DNA of 64,000 nucleotides from Bacteroidales bacterium (GTDB lineage Bacteria > Bacteroidota > Bacteroidia > Bacteroidales > P3). The position numbers and the translations under genes were made by a program. Shown piece after piece: positions 27,517-35,888 of this stretch; the stretch's first letter is position 1; the number at the start of each line of letters is the position of its first letter. The DNA lies in assembly GCA_024400495.1 (NCBI GenBank), contig JAKSMR010000006.1, positions 42,311 through 106,310 on the forward strand, given 5' to 3'. The notes beneath the pieces were generated by a model. The model did not search any database. It was not told where the DNA came from and saw only the letters and a program-made list of their open reading frames with translations.

Positions 27517-28077
27517 TTATTTCTTGCGTTTCATCTTATAGCGTACGGCATATTTCCCGGAGGCTACGTCGTTGAGTTTCCTTTTTACGAAGGTTTTGCG
27601 TAGGGTGCTCAGTCGGTCGGTAAACACCTTGCCGTCAAGGTGGTCGATCTCGTGCTGGGCGACACGTGCGAACATGTCGTCAATCCATTCGTCGTGCTCG
27701 ACGAAGTTCTCGTCGAACCAATGGAGATGGATGGTGGTGGGGCGAAGGACATCCTCGTGGATGTCGGGAATGCTGAGGCAGCCTTCGCAGAAGTAGTCTT
27801 TGCCTTCGCCGCTCTCAAGGATCTCGGGATTGATGAGGGTGTATTCTACGGCTTTGTCGGCATAGGTGTCGGTCTTCTCGTCGTAGGGGCGGAATCCGAT
27901 GACGACAAGGCGGATGTTGAGGTTGATCTGAGGTGCGGCAAGACCTACGCCATCGGCGCCATACATGGTCTCGTACATATTGGCTATGAGCTCTTTGAGG
28001 TTGGGATAGTCTTTGTCGATGGGTTTGGAGATCTTGCGGAGTACAGGATCGCCGTAGGGTACGATAGGGAGTATCAT
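27517..28077 (-). CDS. def: Peptide deformylase
   Basis: Removes the N-formyl group from nascent proteins; a metal-dependent enzyme. All three motifs are present: GVGLAAPQ (residues 43-50), EGCLSIP with the metal-binding C100, and QHEIDHLDG with H142, catalytic E143 and H146. 186 residues, normal for the Bacteroidota enzyme. Second gene in the minus-strand unit after ruvX (40 bases). Confidence 0.96.
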   Translation of the reverse strand: MILPIVPYGDPVLRKISKPIDKDYPNLKELIANMYETMYGADGVGLAAPQINLNIRLVVIGFRPYDEKTDTYADKAVEYTLINPEILESGEGKDYFCEGCLSIPDIHEDVLRPTTIHLHWFDENFVEHDEWIDDMFARVAQHEIDHLDGKVFTDRLSTLRKTFVKRKLNDVASGKYAVRYKMKRKK

Positions 28078-28117
28078 TGTGGTTCTGTATTATATATATG
28101 TACTATATTATTATATA

Positions 28118-28543
28118 TTATCTTCCGGAAAGTGCTTGTTGCTGCATGAAATTCTGGAGCATGAGGGTGGCGCTTATTTCGTCGATGAGGGCTTTGTTCT
28201 GTCGTTGTTTCTTCTTGAGGCCGCTATCGATCATGGTCTGAAAGGCCATTTTTGAGGTGAACCGTTCGTCGATGCGATGCAGCTCTTTTGTTGGGAAAGA
28301 TTCCTTGAGTTTCTCAACGAAGGGCTCTATGATCTGGGCGCTTTCGGCCGGGGTGTTGTTGAGGTGTTTGGCTTCTCCAACGACGAAGGCGTCGACCTCC
28401 TCTCTCTGACAGTAGTCTTTGAGGAAATCCATCAGTTTTGGGGTGTCGACGGTAGTTAATCCGGTTGCGATGATGCGAAGCGGGTCGGTCACGGCGATTC
28501 CGGTACGTTTTATCCCATAGTCGATTGCTAGGATTCTGCCCAT
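28118..28543 (-). CDS. ruvX: Holliday-junction-resolvase-like protein RuvX (YqgF)
   Basis: RNase H-fold nuclease family implicated in processing of the pre-16S rRNA end and in DNA repair. 141 residues with RILAIDYGIKRTGIAVTDP (first catalytic Asp, D8), VVGEAKHLNN (the position usual for VVGLP), and RIDERFTSKMA; the last acidic residue lies in KALIDEISATLML. First gene of the ruvX-def-TPR unit. Confidence 0.93.
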   Translation of the reverse strand: MGRILAIDYGIKRTGIAVTDPLRIIATGLTTVDTPKLMDFLKDYCQREEVDAFVVGEAKHLNNTPAESAQIIEPFVEKLKESFPTKELHRIDERFTSKMAFQTMIDSGLKKKQRQNKALIDEISATLMLQNFMQQQALSGR

Positions 28544-28568
28544 AGTTTGATGCTTGTTTTTGAGTTTG

Positions 28569-28576
28569 CAAAAGTA
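28569..28576 (-). promoter_or_regulatory. Probable -7 element for ruvX-def-TPR
   Basis: Minus-strand TACTTTTG at 28569-28576, 25 bases before the ruvX start. The -33 element is not clear. Confidence 0.42.
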
Positions 28577-28714
28577 CTAATTTTTCTTGAAATAGAAGTC
28601 TTTTGAAGAGAAAAAATGTGTAAGGAGGCTGTTGTGAAAAAAATATGTGTGTCAATGGAGGTTTGAAATTGAGAAGATTAGCCTGATTAGGCACGGGAAG
28701 ATTGAAAATATTTT

Positions 28715-28744
28715 TTTGTATTTTGCGGAAATTGTGTACTTTTG
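28715..28744 (+). promoter_or_regulatory. Promoter for the tRNA gene
   Basis: TTTG at 28715-28718, 18 bases, TACTTTTG at 28737-28744; expected initiation near 28751, about 30 bases before the tRNA. Confidence 0.75.
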
Positions 28745-28779
28745 CAAACGATTTCAGAAGGCATTTTGCATACGGAATC

Positions 28780-28853
28780 GGTCCTTTAGCGCAGTTGGTT
28801 AGAGCAACTGACTCATAATCAGTAGGTCCTTGGTTCGAACCCAAGAAGGACCA
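28780..28853 (+). tRNA. tRNA with CAU anticodon, probably tRNA-Ile2
   Basis: Full cloverleaf: acceptor GGTCCTT / AAGGACC (28780-28786 and 28846-28852) with discriminator A at 28853, D arm from 28789, anticodon stem ACTGA / TCAGT with loop CTCATAA (anticodon CAT at 28814-28816), T stem CTTGG / CCAAG. The CCA end is not encoded. A CAU tRNA may be elongator Met or the lysidine-modified Ile2. The C4-G69 and C5-G68 pairs are those used by the lysidine synthase TilS, which favours Ile2; elongator Met is not excluded. Confidence 0.93.
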
Positions 28854-28866
28854 CAAAAAAAGGAGA

Positions 28867-28896
28867 AGAGCTGTCGAACGATGGCTCTTTTTTTTG
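28867..28896 (+). terminator. Terminator after the tRNA
   Basis: AGAGC (28867-28871) / GCTCT (28884-28888) with weaker inner pairing, followed by eight T. Confidence 0.75.
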
Positions 28897-29011
28897 TTTC
28901 CGGATTAGCTCCGCTCTAGGCGGGTGCTAGCGTCGCTCTATTGTCGCACCAATGTCGCAATCTCCTTGTCGGAGACTATGGCTGCTGCGAGCCTAGAGGC
29001 TATGAGGGGAG

Positions 29012-29044
29012 AAAAAACAAGAGGCATCCAAGGAAGGATGCCTC
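29012..29044 (-). terminator. Terminator after gcvH
   Basis: Perfect 9-bp stem GAGGCATCC (29021-29029) / GGATGCCTC (29036-29044), loop of 6; in the minus direction it is followed by TTGTTTTTTC. Confidence 0.9.
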
Positions 29045-29069
29045 TTTATGTTTAGTGAAAATCAAATGA

Positions 29070-29447
29070 TTATGCACCAATTTTTGCTTTGTAAGCAGCT
29101 GCGTCGAGGAGACCGTCGATGTCAGCCATGTTGGCGGGTTTGAATTTGATGATCCAACCAGCACCATAAGGATCGCTGTTGATGCAAGCTGCATCTTCGA
29201 GAGCGGCGTTGAACTCAACAACTTCGCCGGTAACGGGCATGAGGAGGTCAGCAACGGTCTTTACAGCTTCGATAGAACCAAAAGCTTCGCCACCTTCGAT
29301 GGTGTCGCCTTCGCAATCAACGTCTACGAAAACGATATCGCCAAGTTCGTGCTGAGCGTAATCGGTAATACCAACATAAGCAAATTCGCCATCAATGCGT
29401 ACCCATTCGTCGTCCTGGGTGTACTTTAAAGTTTCGGGAATGTTCAT
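29070..29447 (-). CDS. gcvH: Glycine cleavage system H protein
   Basis: Lipoyl-carrying shuttle protein that passes the aminomethyl group between the P, T and L proteins. 125 residues, standard length. The lipoyl lysine is K63 in [20 protein letters not shown], a well-kept family motif; the front [18 protein letters not shown] is also typical. Encoded apart from gcvP (40286-43132) in this window; T and L proteins are not seen. It has its own promoter, divergent from rho. Confidence 0.96.
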   Translation of the reverse strand: MNIPETLKYTQDDEWVRIDGEFAYVGITDYAQHELGDIVFVDVDCEGDTIEGGEAFGSIEAVKTVADLLMPVTGEVVEFNAALEDAACINSDPYGAGWIIKFKPANMADIDGLLDAAAYKAKIGA

Positions 29448-29550
29448 TTTTTTGAGTAATTTAGATTATTATATATTTTTACCTATCTACTATGATTATC
29501 ATTGTTTTAATATGACTATACATAAAGAATGAAAGTCCTATTAAAACATT

Positions 29551-29581
29551 CAAAAGTACACTTTTTTACACGAATAACAAA
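29551..29581 (-). promoter_or_regulatory. Promoter for gcvH
   Basis: On the minus strand: TTTG (29578-29581), 19 bases, TACTTTTG (29551-29558). Leader of about 95 bases. It lies back-to-back with the rho promoter. Confidence 0.82.
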
Positions 29582-29586
29582 AAAAA

Positions 29587-29618
29587 ATTGGCTATTAATG
29601 AAAAAAAAGTTATTTTTG
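29587..29618 (+). promoter_or_regulatory. Promoter for rho
   Basis: ATTG at 29587-29590, 20 bases, TATTTTTG at 29611-29618. The -33 element has one mismatch to TTTG. The leader of about 115 bases has no obvious structure. Confidence 0.62.
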
Positions 29619-29740
29619 CATTGTCAAAAAGAGCGACAGATCGCACAAATTTTCCTTTTTTTGTTTTATAAATCAACATTTTCCACGCTATATACGTGGA
29701 GATGATTTTCAAGAATTACACTAACATACTATACTTTCCC

Positions 29741-31633
29741 ATGTACCATAAGAAAGAACTGGAACAAAAAGACAAGAACGAGCTGGCAGAGATTGCAAAA
29801 AAAATGGGCGTTTTCATGCCCAGCCGTTTCTCGGAAGACGAACTTATCATGACTATTATCGACCGCCAATCCAAGAACCCTTCGGAAGAGGATCTTCAGA
29901 AAGAGGAAGAAGGCGAACCCCGCCAACGTCGTGCTCGCAAAACGCCCAAGCCCATCGCCGGTACGAGTATGTCCACTTCGCGAGGAAAGAAAAAATCTCT
30001 GAATGCCAAGAAGAAGGCCGAGGAGGCTGCGGCAAAGAAAGAGCTGAACGATGCTGTAGAATCTATCGTCAACGAGGCCAACATGGAGAACCATGCCGCC
30101 AAACATGATATCAACGCTATCGAAGTGCCTGAGATCCCCGATGTGATGAGCACGGGCAGCAGAATCAACGTCACTTCTATCGTAAGTGAAGATGCCCGAA
30201 AGGAAGATCCCGTAAAGGAGGCTTCTGCCGTAAAGGAGCCCGAAGCTGCTCCCAAGAAGAAGCGTGGCCGCCCCAAGAAAAAAGAGGAAACTCCTGATGT
30301 TGCTCCTGTTGAAAAAGAGGAGAATGCCCCAACCCCCGCTTTGAAAGAGGAGAAGGGAGAAGAGGAGGATGATGAGCAGCTTGGTGGCGTGTTCTATCTT
30401 GACGATCAGTTCAATGAGGATGATGAAGAGGTTGAAGGAGCTGAGGAAGAAGTTCCTCAGACTTTGGAGTCTCCGAAATTCAGAGAGCAGCTCTATTCCG
30501 GAATGCCGGCTATGCTGGAAGGCGTTGTCGAAGCAGAAGGTGTGTTGGAGATGATGGGAGACGGGTTCGGTTTCCTGCGCTCTTCGGACTATAATTATCT
30601 TCCTTCTCCCGACGATGTTTATGTTTCCCAGAATATTATTCGCACCTATGGATTGAAGCAGGGCGATACCGTGGTCGGAACCATCCGTCCTCCCAAGGAG
30701 TCGGACAAGTTTTTTACTATGGTTAAAGTGATCGAGATCAATGGTTTGGCTCCAGAGCAGGCGAGAGACCGTATCGCCTTCGAGTCGATGGTTCCTCTCT
30801 TCCCCCAGGAGAAATTCAGACTTACCGGCCATCCTCACGCCACTATCTCTTCTCGTATCGTGGATCTTTTTACCCCTATCGGAAAAGGCCAACGTGGACT
30901 TATCGTTGCTCAGCCTAAGACGGGTAAAACCACTCTCCTTAAAGAGATCGCCAATGCTATCGCATACAATCACCCCGAGGTTTATCTGATGGTGCTTCTT
31001 ATTGACGAGCGTCCCGAAGAGGTGACGGATATGCAACGTAGTGTCGATGCCGAGGTGATCGCTTCCACTTTCGACGAACCTGCCGAGCGCCATGTGAAAA
31101 TTGCCAATCTCGTCCTTGAAAAGGCTAAGCGTCTCACAGAGAGCGGACATGATGTGATGATCGTTCTTGACTCCATCACTCGTCTGGCTCGTGCCTATAA
31201 TACCGTCCAGCCTGCATCGGGAAAGGTGCTTTCGGGTGGTGTTGAAGCCAATGCATTACAGAAGCCCAAGCGTTTCTTCGGAGCTGCGCGAAATATCGAG
31301 AATGGTGGCTCGCTCACTATCATCGCTACGGCTTTGACGGAGACCGGCTCGAAGATGGACGACATCATTTTTGAGGAGTTCAAGGGTACGGGTAACATGG
31401 AGCTCCAGCTGGATCGCAAGCTCTCCAACAAACGCATTTTCCCTGCGATAGATATTACGGCATCGAGCACCCGTCGCGACGACCTGCTGGTAGATCCGGC
31501 AATCCTCAGCCGCACACTCGTCCTTCGCAACCATCTCTCCGACATGAACTCTGTAGAGGCTATGGAGTTTCTGATCAAGCAGTTGCAGCGTTGCAAGGAT
31601 AATGGCGAAATGCTGATGACAATGGACAGATAA
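29741..31633 (+). CDS. rho: Transcription termination factor Rho with long N-terminal insert
   Basis: Hexameric RNA helicase that ends transcription. 630 residues: Rho N-terminal helical domain ([20 protein letters not shown], about 3-45), then a charged, low-complexity insert of about 170 residues, an OB-type RNA-binding domain ([16 protein letters not shown] onward, about 263-335) and the RecA-like motor with Walker A QPKTGKTT (391-398), [10 protein letters not shown] and Walker [17 protein letters not shown]. The insert includes [12 protein letters not shown], which resembles an AT-hook. Long disordered inserts are known in Bacteroidetes Rho and, in Bacteroides, linked to phase separation. 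ATG at 29741 fits the family start better than GTG at 29696. Confidence 0.95.
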   Translation: MYHKKELEQKDKNELAEIAKKMGVFMPSRFSEDELIMTIIDRQSKNPSEEDLQKEEEGEPRQRRARKTPKPIAGTSMSTSRGKKKSLNAKKKAEEAAAKKELNDAVESIVNEANMENHAAKHDINAIEVPEIPDVMSTGSRINVTSIVSEDARKEDPVKEASAVKEPEAAPKKKRGRPKKKEETPDVAPVEKEENAPTPALKEEKGEEEDDEQLGGVFYLDDQFNEDDEEVEGAEEEVPQTLESPKFREQLYSGMPAMLEGVVEAEGVLEMMGDGFGFLRSSDYNYLPSPDDVYVSQNIIRTYGLKQGDTVVGTIRPPKESDKFFTMVKVIEINGLAPEQARDRIAFESMVPLFPQEKFRLTGHPHATISSRIVDLFTPIGKGQRGLIVAQPKTGKTTLLKEIANAIAYNHPEVYLMVLLIDERPEEVTDMQRSVDAEVIASTFDEPAERHVKIANLVLEKAKRLTESGHDVMIVLDSITRLARAYNTVQPASGKVLSGGVEANALQKPKRFFGAARNIENGGSLTIIATALTETGSKMDDIIFEEFKGTGNMELQLDRKLSNKRIFPAIDITASSTRRDDLLVDPAILSRTLVLRNHLSDMNSVEAMEFLIKQLQRCKDNGEMLMTMDR

Positions 31634-31648
31634 TAAATCGATAATACA

Positions 31649-31682
31649 AAAGCAAGTGACATTCGTGCCGCTTGCTTTTTCT
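31649..31682 (+). terminator. Terminator after rho
   Basis: AGCAAG (31651-31656) / CTTGCT (31671-31676) flanked by an A run and a T run, placed only 17 bases after the rho stop. Read-through would be needed for rho-ltaE co-transcription. Confidence 0.75.
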
Positions 31683-31698
31683 ATATACTATATATATT

Positions 31699-32745
31699 AT
31701 GAAACGAGGATTCGGTAGCGACAACCACTCGGGCATCAGTCCTGAAATATTAGAGGCAATCAAGAACGCTAATGTCGAACATGCTTTGGCTTATGGCGAT
31801 GATGAATACTGCAAATGTACGGAAGAACTTTTCAAAGATTTGTTCGGCTCTCAGGCGAAGGTCTATTTTGTCTTCAACGGAACGGGAGCTAATGTGCTGA
31901 ATATAGATGCGATGTGCAGATCACATCATGCTGTGGTTTGTGCGGAGACGGCTCACATTAATGTTGATGAATGTGGTGCTCCCCAACGTATAGTGGGTAG
32001 CAAACTGCTGACCGTCCCCACTCCAGATGGGAAGCTTACCCCTGATCTTGTAAGAACCCAGCTGCATGGCTTCGGATTTGAACATCATTCCCAGCCTAGG
32101 GCAATATCGATAACCCAGTCTACTGAGTTGGGAACGTTGTATACGTTAGAGGAGATAAAGGCTCTGGCGGATCTGGCGCATGAATATGACATGTATCTGC
32201 ATATGGATGGCGCGCGGCTTGCTAATGCAATCGTGTCGTTAAGCAAGCAGTTGGGACGGGAGGTCTCTTTCAAAGAGATGACAACCGACCAAGGTGTTGA
32301 CTGTCTCTCTTTTGGGGGAACAAAGAACGGTCTTCTGATGGGCGAAAGTGCGGTAATACTCAATCCTGCTTTGGATGTTGATATGAAATATCGCCGTAAG
32401 CAAATGACGCAGCTTTGTTCTAAGATGCGTTTCGTTGCCGCTCAGTTTGAGGCGTATATCACAACTGGCTTGTGGCGTAGAAACGCGGAGCATAGCAACG
32501 CTATGGCGCAATTGCTATATAACGGACTGAAGGATATGGCTGGTGTGAAGGTTATGTATCCCGTTCAGGCAAATGGAGTGTTTGTGCAGATGCCGAGGGA
32601 TGTTTGGCACGATTTGCTGAACGAGTATTTCTTCTACGACTGGGATGAAGCTGAGAATGTTGTGCGCTTTATGTGTTCCTTTGATACAACCGAGCAAGAT
32701 ATTGCCAATTTCATAGCTGCTATAAAGCGTGTGATGGAGAGATAG
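31699..32745 (+). CDS. ltaE: Low-specificity threonine aldolase
   Basis: PLP enzyme cleaving L-threonine or allo-threonine to glycine and acetaldehyde. 348 residues. The fold-type I signature is present: NGTGANVLNI near residue 60-70, HMDGARLANAI (Asp170 binding the PLP nitrogen) and SFGGTKNG with the PLP-binding K209. The start MKRGFGSDNHSGI matches family members; an upstream in-frame ATG at 31672 lies inside the rho terminator and is rejected. Glycine released here could feed the glycine cleavage proteins encoded nearby. Confidence 0.93.
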   Translation: MKRGFGSDNHSGISPEILEAIKNANVEHALAYGDDEYCKCTEELFKDLFGSQAKVYFVFNGTGANVLNIDAMCRSHHAVVCAETAHINVDECGAPQRIVGSKLLTVPTPDGKLTPDLVRTQLHGFGFEHHSQPRAISITQSTELGTLYTLEEIKALADLAHEYDMYLHMDGARLANAIVSLSKQLGREVSFKEMTTDQGVDCLSFGGTKNGLLMGESAVILNPALDVDMKYRRKQMTQLCSKMRFVAAQFEAYITTGLWRRNAEHSNAMAQLLYNGLKDMAGVKVMYPVQANGVFVQMPRDVWHDLLNEYFFYDWDEAENVVRFMCSFDTTEQDIANFIAAIKRVMER

Positions 32746-32771
32746 TTTGTGTCTTTGTCGTATACAAAGAA

Positions 32772-32800
32772 AAAAGCCGGGCGGTAGTGCTCGGCTTTTA
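32772..32800. terminator. Bidirectional terminator between ltaE and the esterase gene
   Basis: AAGCCGGGC (32774-32782) / GCTCGGCTT (32789-32797) with A run before and T run after, between two convergent genes. Confidence 0.82.
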
Positions 32801-32856
32801 TTGTAGTGGTCTCAATTGTGTTCGTGGGAAACTGGTCTTTGTAGGATTTATTGTGT

Positions 32857-33897
32857 TTACTTGACTCGTAGTTTCTTCCCGATTTGAAGTAATGTTGTCT
32901 CTTTGATGTTGTTCAGTTGGCAGAGCTTCTTTACGGTCGTGTGGTTGTTTTGGGCTATCTTCCCTAGGGTGTCGCCTTTCTTGATGGTATGGTATCTCTT
33001 TTCTCCTGTTGCCGGCTTGGGGGATGCTGTGGTGTCGGGAGAGGTGGATTCTTCGTTGGTTTCGTCGATTCCTTCGGTCTTCTTGCTGTCGTTCTTGTTT
33101 CCGGAGCGTACGGGGATGGTTCTTGGGGTGAGCTTCCTATAGGGGTTCTTCATGGATTCGGGGGTGATGGTGTAGCTGGTGTTTACCGGTCGGTCTGGGT
33201 CGGTAAGACGATGTTCGAAGAGCCAGTCGTATACTTCGTTGATGTAGAAAAGGCGGGCGGGACCTCCGTGGTCGACACCTTGTAGTTTGGTGAAAATCAG
33301 CCTGTCGGTATATCCACAGTTCTTCATGGCGTTTACAACTTTCTGGGATTCTTTCAGTCCTACGTCTCTGTCGGCTGTTCCGTGAAGAATCCAGAGCGGC
33401 ACTTCGTTCAGACCGCAATATCCTTGTCGGAGGTTTGCTCCGCCGCACATGGCCATAGCTGCTGCCACTTTTTCGGGGTAGGTGCCTACGAAATCAAGTG
33501 TCCCGTATCCTCCGAGGCTCATTCCGATGACATACAGCTGGTCTTCGTCGTAGCCGTAATTCTCCTTCACCCAATTCAGGACATTCATGATTTTTTCGGG
33601 GCTCCAGGCTCCTCCGGGATTTTGGGGCGCTACAACAAGGGCGTCGAGTATCAGTCCGCGTTTGAGTGCGTCCAACGGGCCGTATCTCATCACTCGGCTG
33701 AGGTTGTTGCCGCATAGGCTTGCACCATGTAGGAACAGAACCAGAGGTTTGATCTCGGCGCTACTGTCGGGGTTGACGGGGGTGTATACCCAGAAGTTGT
33801 AGCCGTTTTTGACGGTATTTGTGTGTGATATAAACTCCTGAGCCAGAGTGGTCGAGATGAGGAGGGAGAGTAGGGGGATTATGATGAGCTTTTTCAT
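32857..33897 (-). CDS. Secreted alpha/beta-hydrolase esterase with C-terminal LysM
   Basis: 346 residues. Signal peptide (LIIIPLLSLLISTTLAQ), then an esterase/PHB-depolymerase-type hydrolase: oxyanion region LVLFLHGAS, nucleophile S127 in IGMSLGGYG, acid in HGTADRDV (D176 or D178) and H210 in GVDHGGPA. A Ser/Thr/Glu-rich linker (about 255-300) leads to a LysM repeat (YHTIKKGDTLGKIAQNN to the end), which binds N-acetylglucosamine chains. This suggests an enzyme held on peptidoglycan, possibly removing ester-linked groups. The fusion order is unusual; substrate unknown. Confidence 0.88.
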   Translation of the reverse strand: MKKLIIIPLLSLLISTTLAQEFISHTNTVKNGYNFWVYTPVNPDSSAEIKPLVLFLHGASLCGNNLSRVMRYGPLDALKRGLILDALVVAPQNPGGAWSPEKIMNVLNWVKENYGYDEDQLYVIGMSLGGYGTLDFVGTYPEKVAAAMAMCGGANLRQGYCGLNEVPLWILHGTADRDVGLKESQKVVNAMKNCGYTDRLIFTKLQGVDHGGPARLFYINEVYDWLFEHRLTDPDRPVNTSYTITPESMKNPYRKLTPRTIPVRSGNKNDSKKTEGIDETNEESTSPDTTASPKPATGEKRYHTIKKGDTLGKIAQNNHTTVKKLCQLNNIKETTLLQIGKKLRVK

Positions 33898-33918
33898 GCT
33901 TGGGGGATTTGTGTAGTT

Positions 33919-35445
33919 TTAGTTCTTTCGTAGCAGGATTCTGAATACGGAGCCTTGGCCTTCGACCGAATACTTGAGGAATATCTTGCCTCTATGGTAT
34001 TCGTTGATGATACGTTTTGCCAAAGAAAGTCCCAGGCCCCATCCTCGTTGTTTGGTGGTGAAGCCGCTTTCGAAAATGTGTTTCTGTGTTGAGGTAGGGA
34101 TACCTTTGCCTGTGTCGCAGAGGTCGATGATGACGTTTCTTGCGTCGTTGCTGACGATTACGGTAAAGGTGCCTTTGCCGTCCATCGCGTCAATAGCATT
34201 CTTGCAGATGTTTTCGATGACCCATTCGAAGAGATAGCGGTTAAGGGGGATTACCAGGGGCTCGTTCGGGTAGTTCGTTACGAAGTTTATCTTCTTGGAT
34301 GTGCGCCCTTTAAGGTAGTCTATCGCTTCTTGGATGACTTCGCAGACGTTCTCTTCTTTCAGCTCGGGCACGGAGCCGATCTTGGAGAATCGATGCGTGA
34401 TGGTCTCCAGTCGGTCAAGGTCTTTGCGGACTTCGAGTGCATATTTCTCTTCGAAAGGCTTGTCTTTCAGGTATTCGGTCCAGGCGATGAGGGATGATAT
34501 GGGAGTTCCGAGCTGGTGGGCTGTCTCTTTTGCCATACCAACCCAGATGAGGTTCTGCTCGTTGCTGCGTGCTGTTCTGAAGAGGAAGTATGAGACAACG
34601 AGGAGTACAAGGATTACAAAGATGTAGAGTGCTGGAATCCAATGCAATGCCTTTAGTAATGGCGTGCTTTCGTAAAACACATAGGCTCGTTGGTTGTTGG
34701 ACAGGCGGATTTCGATGGGGGTGTTCTCGTCCTGCATTTCGCAAAGCTTGGCGGCAAGGAGGTCGGGTTGTCCGATTTCTGATTCCTTGATGTTTCCGCT
34801 ACCGATCACGTATTCCTGAAGGCTGTCGACGACCAGAACGGGGGCGGCGACGGAGTTGTTGGTGATTTCGTCGAGAAACGACTGCGTGAGCTCGTCGAGA
34901 ACCTTGCGCAGGTCGGTATAGATGCTCGATTCTTTGTAGTGCAGAACAAACTGCATACCCCAAACGGAGTAGGGGATTGGCGGTTCCTTGGAGAACTCTT
35001 TGTGAAGGTCGCCGGCTAGTTTGTCGGTTCCTTCCGGTAGGTCTATATTGTTGAAAGCCGTTATGTTAGAGTCCTTGTCTGTAATAATGACTGGAATGGT
35101 CCGGTTGGCTGTGATATAGTCTGTGAAGAAGAGGCTGGCGCTATTGTTGAGGCTTTGGGTGAAGGCCATCTGTTGAGCGCGGGTGTAGAACTCCATTTTT
35201 GAGTGTTCTTCGGTTGCGACCTCTTCGAAGAATGCTTCCATATAGTTCACAAGCTGAGCCTTTTGTGCAATGGCGGCAGCCCATATCTGGACCTTCTGTT
35301 GCTCGGATCGGGCGATCTGATGGCCGATCCGATTTATGACGAAAAGAGCCACCAAGGCCATTGCTACCGTAATGCCCAGGAGAATCCATCTCCAGCGCCC
35401 CAATCGCACGGACTTTGGTCGTTTATTGTTGGTGTTTTGAGCCAT
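33919..35445 (-). CDS. Orphan membrane sensor histidine kinase
   Basis: 508 residues: TM1 (about 19-38), a periplasmic sensor region of about 230 residues, TM2 (about 270-290), then directly a phosphoacceptor helix with H310 in MAKETAHQLGTPISSLIAW and an ATPase domain with NICKNAIDAMDGKG (N box), DLCDTGKGIP (G1) and GWGLGLSLAKRI (G2). There is no HAMP or PAS domain. The H-box with HQLGTP is of the NtrB/WalK-like type common in Bacteroidetes. No response regulator is adjacent. The start at 35445 (MAQNTNN) is chosen; 35 upstream in-frame codons have no family match and cross the leader. Confidence 0.9.
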   Translation of the reverse strand: MAQNTNNKRPKSVRLGRWRWILLGITVAMALVALFVINRIGHQIARSEQQKVQIWAAAIAQKAQLVNYMEAFFEEVATEEHSKMEFYTRAQQMAFTQSLNNSASLFFTDYITANRTIPVIITDKDSNITAFNNIDLPEGTDKLAGDLHKEFSKEPPIPYSVWGMQFVLHYKESSIYTDLRKVLDELTQSFLDEITNNSVAAPVLVVDSLQEYVIGSGNIKESEIGQPDLLAAKLCEMQDENTPIEIRLSNNQRAYVFYESTPLLKALHWIPALYIFVILVLLVVSYFLFRTARSNEQNLIWVGMAKETAHQLGTPISSLIAWTEYLKDKPFEEKYALEVRKDLDRLETITHRFSKIGSVPELKEENVCEVIQEAIDYLKGRTSKKINFVTNYPNEPLVIPLNRYLFEWVIENICKNAIDAMDGKGTFTVIVSNDARNVIIDLCDTGKGIPTSTQKHIFESGFTTKQRGWGLGLSLAKRIINEYHRGKIFLKYSVEGQGSVFRILLRKN

Positions 35446-35547
35446 ATATTGGGTATATTTGCTTGTGGACAATATTTTAGAATACAAAATGTTGAATTGT
35501 GTTATTTGATGTGATACTTTATGATTCGTGATAATATTTCCACGATG

Positions 35548-35578
35548 CAAAAATAAGAAAAAATATGGACGTGGAAAT
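35548..35578 (-). promoter_or_regulatory. Promoter for the histidine kinase gene
   Basis: On the minus strand: TTTC (35575-35578), 19 bases, TATTTTTG (35548-35555). One mismatch in the -33 element. Confidence 0.58.
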
Positions 35579-35642
35579 CATAAATAATGCAAAAACGGTA
35601 TTTGTGGTAGACTTATCCTATTGCAAACAAAGGGTTAGCAGC

Positions 35643-35705
35643 TATCAATTCCGTATCAATTCCGTATCAATTCCGAATCAAATCCGAACTAAATACGGAA
35701 TTGAT
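35643..35705. repeat. Four 11-base tandem repeats with an inverted copy
   Basis: TATCAATTCCG occurs three times head to tail (35643-35653, 35654-35664, 35665-35675), then a variant AATCAAATCCG (35676-35686), and the complement CGGAATTGAT at 35696-35705. The array lies between two divergent genes and could be protein-binding sites or form a hairpin. Confidence 0.85.
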
Positions 35706-35850
35706 GCCTGGCAGCCTGTCGGCTTCTAGGGTGTTTGATGGGCTTGTGTCGGGTGTGTCGGGTTGGGGTGTTTCTGTTGTTTCCGGACGTTGTTAGCAAA
35801 ATTGTTGATAATAATTTTTGTTCGGGCACGTGATTTATATATATTATTCG

Positions 35851-35858
35851 TAATTTTG
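35851..35858 (+). promoter_or_regulatory. Probable -7 element for the thioredoxin-fold gene
   Basis: TAATTTTG at 35851-35858. The -33 element is not evident. A start of transcription near 35865 supports the ATG at 35889 as the start codon. Confidence 0.45.
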
Positions 35859-35888
35859 CATTTGGTTTTGATGACAAAATTGACTGAA

